Shown one piece after another: positions 18,828 through 27,105 of a DNA stretch of 64,000 nt. Positions within the stretch are counted from its first letter, which is position 1; every line of letters begins with the position of its first letter. Under the pieces are notes generated by a model. The model made no database searches, was not told the DNA's origin, and worked only from the letters and a program-made list of their open reading frames with translations. This DNA comes from Panacagrimonas sp965216845 (GTDB lineage Bacteria; Pseudomonadota; Gammaproteobacteria; Nevskiales; Nevskiaceae), in assembly GCA_965216845.1 (NCBI GenBank), contig OZ244200.1, forward strand, positions 2,914,001 through 2,978,000, written 5' to 3'. The position numbers and the translations under genes are program-made.

Positions 18828-19435
18828 GTCGAGTATTGAAAATGAAATCCTTCAGCGGTCTGGCCTTGTTGCTGTTCTGTGGTCTGGCCCTGGCCAAGGC
18901 CAAGGTCGGCGAACCGGCGCCGTCGTTCAGCGTCATCAATGCCCAGGGCCAGACGGTGAGCCTGGCGGACTATTCCGGCCAGCGCGTAGTGCTGGAGTGG
19001 ACCAACGACGGCTGCCCCTTTGTTCAAAAGCACTACAACAGCGGCAACATGCAGGGCCTGCAACAACTGGCGGCGGAACAGGACACGCTCTGGTTCACCG
19101 TGATCTCCTCAGCGCCCGGCAAACAGGGACACAAGGACGGCGCCGCAGCAAAGGCGATGATCGCCGCCTGGAAGGCAAGCCCGGACGCGGTACTACTGGA
19201 CGACAGCGGCGATGTCGGCCGCGCCTACGGCGCCAAGACCACACCGCATATGTACATCATCGATGCCGAAGGTGTCTTGCGCTACGCCGGCGGCATTGAC
19301 GATATTCCCACCGCCAACACGGCGGACATCGCACGGGCAGAAAACTATGTGCGAAACGCGATGAATGCCTTGGCTCGGGGCGAGCCGGTCGCAGACGCCA
19401 TCACCCGCCCCTACGGCTGCTCCATCAAATACTGA
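18824..19435 (+). CDS. Periplasmic thioredoxin-fold redoxin
   Basis: 203 residues with a signal peptide (about 1-24) and an AhpC/TSA-like thioredoxin fold: VGEPAPSFSVINAQG, EWTNDGCPFVQKHY, TTPHMYIID. There is no CxxC; a single Cys sits in GCPFV and a second Cys lies at the extreme C-terminus (PYGCSIKY), a pattern conserved in this redoxin subfamily. The gene is translationally coupled to dsbD (ATGA overlap), so it is probably a periplasmic partner reduced by that protein. An alternative start at 18842 would shorten the leader by six residues. The biological substrate is unknown. Confidence 0.85.
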   Translation: MSRVLKMKSFSGLALLLFCGLALAKAKVGEPAPSFSVINAQGQTVSLADYSGQRVVLEWTNDGCPFVQKHYNSGNMQGLQQLAAEQDTLWFTVISSAPGKQGHKDGAAAKAMIAAWKASPDAVLLDDSGDVGRAYGAKTTPHMYIIDAEGVLRYAGGIDDIPTANTADIARAENYVRNAMNALARGEPVADAITRPYGCSIKY

Positions 19436-19444
19436 CACCTGCTC

Positions 19445-19933
19445 ATGACAAGCTCAGACGCCCACGCACTGGCGCGACAACTCTGCCAGACGCTGCTGCA
19501 CCGCAGACAAACCATGGCCGTGGCCGAGTCCTGCACCGGCGGCCTGGTCGCCAAGATCTGTACCGACCTGGCGGGATCATCGGCCTGGTTCGGCTACGGC
19601 GTGGTGAGCTATTCCAATCAGGCCAAACAGCGTTTTTTGGGTGTTGATCGGCGCACCCTGGAGCAGGACGGCGCCGTCAGCCGGGCTTGCGCCGAGCAAA
19701 TGGTCACCGGCCTGCTGGAAAAAGGCACCGCGGACTGGGGGGTGGCGCTCACCGGCATCGCCGGCCCCGGCGGCGGCGGCGCGGACAAGCCCGTCGGCAG
19801 CGTCTGGATGGCCTGGAAACAGGCCGACACGGATGCGCAATCGCAACTGTTCTGCTTTGACGGTGATCGCGCCCAGGTCCGGGAGCAATCGGCGGTCGCC
19901 GCCTTGCAGGGTCTGCTGCAAAGGATGGGCTGA
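19445..19933 (+). CDS. pncC: Nicotinamide-nucleotide amidase (CinA C-terminal domain, PncC)
   Basis: 162 residues, a stand-alone CinA C-terminal domain. Conserved blocks are TMAVAESCTGGLVAKICTD, GSSAWFGYGVVSYSNQAK and ALTGIAGPGGGGADKPVGSVW. PncC deamidates nicotinamide mononucleotide to nicotinate mononucleotide in NAD recycling. Its position directly before recA is conserved in many Gammaproteobacteria. Confidence 0.95.
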   Translation: MTSSDAHALARQLCQTLLHRRQTMAVAESCTGGLVAKICTDLAGSSAWFGYGVVSYSNQAKQRFLGVDRRTLEQDGAVSRACAEQMVTGLLEKGTADWGVALTGIAGPGGGGADKPVGSVWMAWKQADTDAQSQLFCFDGDRAQVREQSAVAALQGLLQRMG

Positions 19934-20063
19934 CCGCCGCAATGGCGGCTCCCGGACGGTTCCTGGCGCCGTTCTGTGGGAAACTAACGGGCTTGAAATG
20001 ACGGCGCCGGCGCAAGCTCGGCGCTGAATCTCCAATGACATAGGGATCAATCGACACAGCCTC

Positions 20064-21057
<994 letters not shown>

Positions 21058-21080
<23 letters not shown>

Positions 21081-21534
21081 GAAAAAGCCCTCTGTTTGCG
21101 CGCGCGATGCTGCCTTCAAGGCGCTCGCGCGTCGCGAACACAGCGCCCGTGAGCTGCAATTCAAGCTCGGCCAGCGCGGCTATGAAGAAGCCGATGTCGT
21201 GCAGGTGCTGTCGGACCTGCAAGCCGACGGTTGGCAATCCGATCAGCGCTACGCCGACATGCTGGCGCGAACCCGCAGCGCCCAGGGTTACGGCCCCTTG
21301 CGCATCCGGGCAGAAGCGCATTCCGCCGGCATTGATGAGTCTGAAATCAATCGCGCCATCGCAGCGTTGGAAGAAGATTTTGACGCGCTGGCGCAACGCG
21401 TCCACGCCAAACGTTTTGGACAGACGGCCGCCAACCCCAAAGATTGGCAGAAGCAGTACCGCTATCTGGCCGGACGCGGTTTTGACAGCGAGCAGATTCG
21501 CCAGGCCTTGAAATCCGGACCGCCCGAAGAATAA
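21058..21534 (+). CDS. recX: RecA regulator RecX
   Basis: 158 residues from the ATG at 21058, inside the recA 3' end in another frame; the open frame runs further upstream but that part is only recA read out of frame. The protein begins with a lysine-rich stretch, then the RecX three-helix repeats: AFKALARREHSARELQFKL, a middle repeat around DGWQSDQRYADMLARTR and a C-terminal KQYRYLAGRGFDSEQIRQAL. RecX binds RecA filaments and limits their extension. The overlap with recA implies coupled expression. Confidence 0.93.
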
Positions 21535-21632
21535 GCCGCAAGCAATACGGGCAATAGCCAAGGGCGTATCGTTCGCCGGGCCAGCGGGCTAAAATTGCCG
21601 GTCTTTGCCCAGCCAAACCCCAAGCAAACCTT

Positions 21633-24578
21633 ATGACCAGCAACGCGCTGCGCGCCCTGTTTCTGGAATTCTTCAAACAGCACGGCCATCAGACCGTCGC
21701 CTCCTCGCCGCTGGTGCCGGGCAACGACCCCACCCTGCTGTTCACCAACGCGGGCATGGTGCAATTCAAGGACGTGTTCACCGGCCAGGATCGACGCAGC
21801 TACACGCGCGCCGCCTCCAGCCAGAAATGCCTGCGCGCCGGCGGCAAACACAATGATCTGGAGAACGTGGGTTACACCGCGCGGCATCACACCTTTTTCG
21901 AGATGCTGGGCAACTTCAGCTTTGGCGACTATTTCAAGGACGATGCAATCGCCTTTGGCTGGGAATTCGTCACTGGAAAGAACTGGCTGAATATCGATCC
22001 GAACCGGCTCTTGGTCACGGTGTACGAATCGGATGACGAAGCCTTCGACCTGTGGAAGAAAGTCGGCGTTGCCGAGTCACGCATCGTGCGCATCGGTGAC
22101 AACAAAGGCGCGAAGTACGCATCGGATAACTTCTGGAGCATGGGCGAAACTGGCCCCTGCGGCCCCTGTACGGAGATCTTTTACGACCACGACCCGGACG
22201 GCTCCAAAGGCATCGCCGGTGGTCCGCCGGGCTCGCCGGACGAGGACGGTGATCGCTGGATCGAAATCTGGAACATCGTCTTCATGCAGTTCGACCGCGA
22301 CGCCCAGGGCAATATGACCCCTTTGCCAAAGCCCAGCGTGGATACCGGCATGGGGTTGGAACGCGTCGCCGCGCTGATGCAAGGCAGCAATGACAACTAT
22401 CGCACGGACACTTTCCAGAAGCTGATCAGTGCGATTGCCGACATCGCCAAGCAAAAACCCTATGCCAGCCCCTCGCAGAAGGTCATCGCCGATCACATCC
22501 GCGCCACCAGTTTTCTGATTGCCGAAGGCGTGCTGCCGTCCAACGAAGGCCGTGGCTATGTGCTGCGCCGAATCATGCGTCGCGCGCTGCGCCATGGCTA
22601 CAAACTAGGCATTAATGAACCGTTCTTCTATCGGCTGGTAGAGCCACTAGCTTCCGAAATGGGGGGGGCGTTTCCAGAACTGAACAAGCGCCGAGAATCT
22701 ATTGAGCAGGCGATCCGAGCGGAGGAAGACAGCTTTGCTCAAACGCTTCACAAGGGCATGGAACATTTCGAAAACGCGGTGATGGATTTGGTTCAAGAGT
22801 GGTTCTCGAATACTTACGAAGACGAACTACTGTTCAGTACCGGGCGTTCCGGTGGATATGCTGATCGGCTAGCCATCTTCCAAGGAGAGAACAGCCTTAA
22901 GTTTGTTCATTTCATACGCGAAGCCAGCCTCACTGGGAACGAAAGTGTTGGTGATCTAGAAAAAGAAGTTTCACGTTTTACCGCAGAAAACATTGAGACC
23001 TTCGCTGGCCACAATGGCGAAACGTTCCGGTACGTGGTCATCATTCGCTCTTCAAGTAGCTCGAGTTCCCCAGCTTTACCCGACGGAACACTGACGACAA
23101 TTCAGTCAATCAAAGAGTCAGACCTTGGCGCATTACCCGGCGACATCGTGTTCAAGCTCTACGACACGTACGGCTTTCCAGTGGATTTGACCGCCGACAT
23201 CGCACGCGAGCGCGGATTGAAACTGGACGAAGCCGGTTACGAACAGGCAATGGAAGGCCAACGCCAGCGCGCCCGCGCCGCCAGCAGCTTCAAGGCGGAC
23301 AGCAAGCTGAGCTATGACGGCCCGGCGACACAGTTCGTGGGATACGAAACGCTCGGCGCCGAGGCCAAGGTCATCGCCTTGTTCAAGGATGAGCAGCCGG
23401 TTCAGTCACTGGCGGCGGCCGAGTCCGGCGCCATCGTGCTGGATCAGACCCCGTTCTACGCCGAGTCCGGCGGTCAGGTGGGCGACCGTGGTCGCATCGG
23501 AAACTTCGAGGTTCGCGACACACAAAAGATCGGCGCTGGCTTCGCCCACTTCGGAACGCTGCATAACGGCGCCATCGCGCTGGGAGATTCGCTCAGCGCG
23601 CAAGTCACGGACAGCACGCGTCGCGCCACCATGCGCAATCACTCCGCCACCCACCTGATGCACCAGGCCTTGCGGGAAGTGCTGGGCGATCACGTCGCGC
23701 AAAAAGGTTCGCTGGTGGACGAAACCCGCACGCGATTCGATTTTTCCCACAACCAGCCGGTCACCGCGCAGGAAATGGCGGAGATTGAAGATCGCGTCAA
23801 TCGCGCGGTGATGGCCAACGTGGAAGTCGCCGCCCGGTCGATGAAATACGACGACGCCATTGCCGCCGGCGCCATGGCGCTGTTCGGCGAAAAATATGGG
23901 GACGAGGTACGCGTGCTGTCGATGGGCGCCTATTCCACCGAACTCTGCGGCGGCACCCACGTGCAACGCACCGGCGATATCGGCCCGTTCAAAATCATCA
24001 GCGAATCCGGCGTTGCCGCCGGCGTGCGCCGAGTGGAAGCCGTCACCGGGGAGAACGCGCTGCAATATTTCCGTCAGTCCGAAAACATACTGCTGGACGC
24101 CGCGGCGCAACTGAAAACCGGGCGCGAAGACCTGGCCGAAAAACTGCTTCAGCAGATTGAGCGCAGCAAGCAGCTGGATAAAGAAATCAGCACGCTGAAA
24201 ACCAGGCTGGCTTCCAATACCGGCGGCGATCTGGTTTCCCAGGCCAAGGACATTAGCGGCGTCAAAGTCCTGGCGGCGAAGGTGGACGGCGTGGCCGGCA
24301 AGGAAATGCGCGGCCTGCTGGATCAATTAAAAGATAAAATGCGCTCCGGCGTGATTCTGCTGGGCGCCGCCAACGGCGACAAAGTAAGCCTGATCGCCGG
24401 CGTGACGCCGGATTTGATCGACAAGCTCAAGGCCGGAGAGCTGGTGAATTTCGCCGCGGCGCAAGTCGGTGGCAAGGGCGGCGGCAAACCGGAAATGGCG
24501 CAAGCCGGCGGCTCTGATCCGAGCAAGCTCGGTGAGGCGATCGATTCCGTATATGGCTGGGTCGAAAGCAAGCTCTAG
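21633..24578 (+). CDS. alaS: Alanyl-tRNA synthetase with an extra internal segment
   Basis: 981 residues, about 100 longer than typical bacterial AlaRS (around 875). All domains are present: class II catalytic core (HHTFFEMLGNFSFGDYFK, about residues 89-106), tRNA-recognition region, editing domain with zinc ligands HSATH (about 670) and CGGTH (about 773), coiled coil and C-Ala domain (to 981). The extra part is an in-frame block around residues 388-498, between EDSFAQTLHKGMEHFENAVMDL and ALPGDIVFKLYDTYGFP, which are adjacent in ordinary AlaRS. DNA from about 22604 to 23150 is visibly lower in GC with different codon choice than its flanks, including an 8-G run. The frame is intact and the gene appears functional. 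Confidence 0.96.
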   Translation: MTSNALRALFLEFFKQHGHQTVASSPLVPGNDPTLLFTNAGMVQFKDVFTGQDRRSYTRAASSQKCLRAGGKHNDLENVGYTARHHTFFEMLGNFSFGDYFKDDAIAFGWEFVTGKNWLNIDPNRLLVTVYESDDEAFDLWKKVGVAESRIVRIGDNKGAKYASDNFWSMGETGPCGPCTEIFYDHDPDGSKGIAGGPPGSPDEDGDRWIEIWNIVFMQFDRDAQGNMTPLPKPSVDTGMGLERVAALMQGSNDNYRTDTFQKLISAIADIAKQKPYASPSQKVIADHIRATSFLIAEGVLPSNEGRGYVLRRIMRRALRHGYKLGINEPFFYRLVEPLASEMGGAFPELNKRRESIEQAIRAEEDSFAQTLHKGMEHFENAVMDLVQEWFSNTYEDELLFSTGRSGGYADRLAIFQGENSLKFVHFIREASLTGNESVGDLEKEVSRFTAENIETFAGHNGETFRYVVIIRSSSSSSSPALPDGTLTTIQSIKESDLGALPGDIVFKLYDTYGFPVDLTADIARERGLKLDEAGYEQAMEGQRQRARAASSFKADSKLSYDGPATQFVGYETLGAEAKVIALFKDEQPVQSLAAAESGAIVLDQTPFYAESGGQVGDRGRIGNFEVRDTQKIGAGFAHFGTLHNGAIALGDSLSAQVTDSTRRATMRNHSATHLMHQALREVLGDHVAQKGSLVDETRTRFDFSHNQPVTAQEMAEIEDRVNRAVMANVEVAARSMKYDDAIAAGAMALFGEKYGDEVRVLSMGAYSTELCGGTHVQRTGDIGPFKIISESGVAAGVRRVEAVTGENALQYFRQSENILLDAAAQLKTGREDLAEKLLQQIERSKQLDKEISTLKTRLASNTGGDLVSQAKDISGVKVLAAKVDGVAGKEMRGLLDQLKDKMRSGVILLGAANGDKVSLIAGVTPDLIDKLKAGELVNFAAAQVGGKGGGKPEMAQAGGSDPSKLGEAIDSVYGWVESKL
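22794..23126 (+). other. In-frame insertion segment in alaS (about 110 codons)
   Basis: Encodes a segment absent from standard AlaRS, including LVQEWFSNTYEDELLF, YADRLAIFQGENSLKFVHF, a run of seven serines (RSSSSSSSPAL) and TTIQSIKESDLG. No known domain was recognised. It is not an intein: there is no Cys/Ser splice start of intein type and no C-terminal His-Asn. The altered base composition starts about 190 bp before the insertion itself, inside conserved AlaRS sequence. Confidence 0.75.
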
Positions 24579-24647
24579 CGCCCCGGCGTTTCAAACTTCG
24601 TTAACCATTGGCGGTGGTAAAAAAGGTGCCGCCAGGCATTCAAGTTC

Positions 24648-25877
24648 ATGGCATTACTGGTTCAAAAATTCGGCGGCACCTCCATGGGTTCGGTGGAGCG
24701 CATTCAGCATGTGGCCAAAAAAATTGCCGGCTTTCACGAACGCGGCGATCAGGTGGTTGCCGTGGTTTCGGCCATGTCCGGCGAGACCGATCGGCTGTTG
24801 AAACTGGCGCGCAGCATCAACCCGCAGGGCAGCCCGCGCGAGTACGATCAGATCGCCGCCACCGGCGAACAGGTCAGCATCGGCCTGCTGGCCATGGCCC
24901 TGCAATCGCTTGGCCTGCAAAGCCGATCCTATACCGGCTGGCAAGTCCCCATCCGCACGGATGACGCCGCCTCCAAGGCACGGATTCAGGGCATCGATCC
25001 GGAACGGCTGCAAGCCGACCTGAAAAACGGCATCGTCCCGGTGGTGGCCGGATTCCAGGGTTTGTCGCCAGACGGCTCCATCGCCACCTTCGGACGTGGC
25101 GGCTCGGACACCACCGGCGTTGCACTGGCGGCGGCGCTCAAGGCCGACGAATGCCAGATTTACACCGATGTGGAAGGCGTCTACACCACCGATCCCAGAG
25201 TCGAACCCAAGGCCCGGCGCCTGGAAAAAATCACCTTCGAGGAGATGCTGGAAATGGCATCGCTCGGCTCCAAGGTGTTGCAGATCCGCTCGGTGGAATT
25301 CGCCGGAAAATACAAGGTGCCCTTGCGCGTGCTGTCCACCTTCGTTGAAGGCCCCGGCACGCTGATTACGCTAGAGGAAAACAACGTGGAAGATCCCCTC
25401 GTCTCCGGAATCGCCTTCAATCGTGACGAAGCGCAGTTCACCATCGCCGGCGTTCCGGACCGGCCCGGCATCGCGGCGGCCATTCTGGGGCCCATTGGTG
25501 ATACCAATGTCGAAGTGGACATGATCGTGCAAAACGTGGGCGCCGACGGCACCACCGATCTCACCTTCACCGTGCATCGCAACGACTTTGACCGCACCCT
25601 GGCACTGAGCAAGCAACTGGTTGCCGACCTGAACGCCAAAGACGTGCGCACCGCCACCGACATTGTCAAAGTCTCGCTGGTGGGCGTGGGCATGCGCTCG
25701 CACGCCGGCATCGCCAGCCGCATGTTCAAGGCGCTGGCCGCGGAAAGCATCAACATTCGCATGATCTCCACCTCTGAAATCAAGATCAGCGTGGTGATCG
25801 ACGAAAAGTACCTGGAACTGGCCGTTCGCACCCTGCATCAGGCGTTCGAACTCGAAGCGGAGTCAGAAAACGCTTAA
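24648..25877 (+). CDS. lysC: Aspartate kinase
   Basis: 409 residues. The N-terminus ALLVQKFGGTSMGSVERI is the kinase signature; GFQGLSPDGSIATFGRGGSDTTGVALA is the substrate/ATP-binding block; the C-terminal third has two ACT domains (FTIAGVPDRPGIAAAILGPI and VSLVGVGMRSHAGIASRMF) for feedback control by lysine/threonine. It catalyses the first step from aspartate to lysine, threonine and methionine. It follows alaS as in many Gammaproteobacteria, but csrA, often next, is absent. Confidence 0.97.
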   Translation: MALLVQKFGGTSMGSVERIQHVAKKIAGFHERGDQVVAVVSAMSGETDRLLKLARSINPQGSPREYDQIAATGEQVSIGLLAMALQSLGLQSRSYTGWQVPIRTDDAASKARIQGIDPERLQADLKNGIVPVVAGFQGLSPDGSIATFGRGGSDTTGVALAAALKADECQIYTDVEGVYTTDPRVEPKARRLEKITFEEMLEMASLGSKVLQIRSVEFAGKYKVPLRVLSTFVEGPGTLITLEENNVEDPLVSGIAFNRDEAQFTIAGVPDRPGIAAAILGPIGDTNVEVDMIVQNVGADGTTDLTFTVHRNDFDRTLALSKQLVADLNAKDVRTATDIVKVSLVGVGMRSHAGIASRMFKALAAESINIRMISTSEIKISVVIDEKYLELAVRTLHQAFELEAESENA

Positions 25878-25894
25878 TTATTTTCGCATCTGCC

Positions 25895-25923
25895 TTGTTG
25901 AACGGCACCGCGGAAGCTAGAAT
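25895..25923 (+). promoter_or_regulatory. Promoter for tRNA-Ser
   Basis: A -35-like TTGTTG (25895-25900) and a -10-like TAGAAT (25918-25923) are separated by 17 bp and lie about 35 bp before the tRNA gene, in the short spacer after lysC. Confidence 0.5.
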
Positions 25924-25958
25924 TCAGCGCTTGCTGCGGCTTGACCGTCACGGCATGC

Positions 25959-26051
25959 GGAGAGATGGCCGAGTGGACGAAGGCGCTCCCCTGCTAAGGG
26001 AGTATAGGGCTTATACCCCTATCGAGGGTTCGAATCCCTCTCTCTCCGCCA
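25959..26051 (+). tRNA. tRNA-Ser (anticodon GCU)
   Basis: This 93-nt gene folds as a class II tRNA: 7-bp acceptor GGAGAGA/TCTCTCC, D arm GCCG...GGC, anticodon stem CTCCC/GGGAG with loop CTGCTAA (GCU at 25993-25995), a long variable arm (TAGGG...CCCTA), T arm GAGGG TTCGAAT CCCTC, discriminator G and encoded CCA. It reads AGC/AGU serine codons. Confidence 0.97.
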
Positions 26052-26058
26052 AAATCAA

Positions 26059-26088
26059 AGGGTTACAGCTTGTCTGTAGCCCTTTTTT
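26059..26088 (+). terminator. Rho-independent terminator after tRNA-Ser
   Basis: A 10-bp stem (AGGGTTACAG / CTGTAGCCCT, with one G-T pair) with a 5-nt loop is followed by a run of Ts, starting 7 bp after the tRNA CCA end. Confidence 0.85.
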
Positions 26089-26388
26089 CTTGCCCGGAAA
26101 TTGCGGCTGTACGGTAGTTGTACGGAAAACCGACTGCGCAAAATACCCCGACAATCTCAATTCTCTAGCTGCTTCGCATGGTTTTGTTTGCGGTATAAGC
26201 AGAGTTGTGTTGCGGTGGTGCTGATGCGTTCCTGCCGGCCTTTTTCATCACCTGAGGCGTCGCCGGGGTCGGAGCAAGCAGCATCATAGTGGGGTCATCA
26301 CCGTAGACGCTGATGGGTGGGTGAATACGCGCGCGGCTTGCGCTTGCAGCGCTTGAGTGCCTGGTCGGCAACGATGGGGCCGCAGCCG
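26089..26388. other. Intergenic region after tRNA-Ser
   Basis: 300 bp with no supportable gene. It contains a short direct repeat of TGTACGG near 26108-26123. No integrase gene and no second copy of the tRNA 3' end were seen, so there is no evidence for an integrated element here. Confidence 0.5.
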
Positions 26389-27048
26389 TCATTGCGAAGC
26401 AGGTGGCCGCATCTGCTGCATCAGCTGCTGAATATTCGGCGCCTGCGTGGCCTTGACCCCCTTCGGCAACTCGAACGCCGCATCCGGTCCACCATCGCCA
26501 CGCGTGACCTTGACCGCAGTGCGCGTCATGGAGATCCCGGCCATGTTGGAGCGCACCAGCAGCGTCAAGCCATCGCTGGTCACGCAAATGTCCTGACCCA
26601 ACTGCGCCAGCTTCCAGTCCTGGCACGTTTCGCCGGCGATGGTCTGGCTGGTACCGGTTGGGGCGCCGCCCATGGCGGTGAGCATCGCCTTGCCCGCCTC
26701 GACCGGATCCTTGTCTTGCATCGAGGCGGCGATGGAGTCGTAAAGCGGATTGGTGGTCTGCGTGGCCGTGCCCTTGGTCAGGTCCAGCGTGGTGATCTTG
26801 TTGCCTTCAGTAATCACCCGCTGATGATGGCGGATGCTCATGCCCATCATGTTGGTGGTGGCATCGGTGGTTTCAGAGCGCTGGTTGCCGTAGTTCCGCG
26901 AATGCTCGATCACGGTGCCCACCTGCATCCCCTCCTGCTTGTACTCAACGGTATAGGCCTTGAGTGGGTGCAGACGCGGCGCGGCAAGGGCCAGCGTGCT
27001 GGTGCCGGCGGCGACGAACAACATGGTGGTAGCAAGCACGCTTCTCAT
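26389..27048 (-). CDS. Secreted protein of unknown function
   Basis: 219 residues with a signal peptide (about 1-22, ending ALAAP). The mature protein is hydrophilic and methionine-rich (NMMGMSIRHH, MLTAMGG, LMQQM). Residues around AYTVEYKQEGMQVGTVIEHSR and AGETCQDWKLAQLGQDICVTSDG give two cysteines that could form a disulfide. It resembles DUF4412-like periplasmic proteins in general pattern, but that is a weak impression. It stands alone, downstream of the hydantoinase gene on the same strand with a 57-bp gap. Function unknown. Confidence 0.75.
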   Translation of the reverse strand: MRSVLATTMLFVAAGTSTLALAAPRLHPLKAYTVEYKQEGMQVGTVIEHSRNYGNQRSETTDATTNMMGMSIRHHQRVITEGNKITTLDLTKGTATQTTNPLYDSIAASMQDKDPVEAGKAMLTAMGGAPTGTSQTIAGETCQDWKLAQLGQDICVTSDGLTLLVRSNMAGISMTRTAVKVTRGDGGPDAAFELPKGVKATQAPNIQQLMQQMRPPASQ

Positions 27049-27105
27049 GGTTTCTGATCCTCGGCTGATCTGGGTGGGTGAATTATGCCGCGCATTGAAT
27101 GACCG

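Noticed and set aside
22794..23126. alaS insertion as an intein
   Set aside because: The boundaries lack a Cys/Ser splice start with intein blocks and a terminal His-Asn before Cys/Ser/Thr. The length is also below that of typical mini-inteins.
25959..26130. tRNA-Ser as an attachment site for an integrated element
   Set aside because: No integrase gene and no second copy of the tRNA 3' end were seen nearby; the sequence downstream is a simple terminator and short spacer.
26388..26400. GTCATTGCGAAGC, similar to a GTCATCGCGAAGC (reverse complement) near 35684-35696
   Set aside because: It resembles fragments of a dispersed intergenic repeat, but two short degenerate copies are not enough to call a repeat family.
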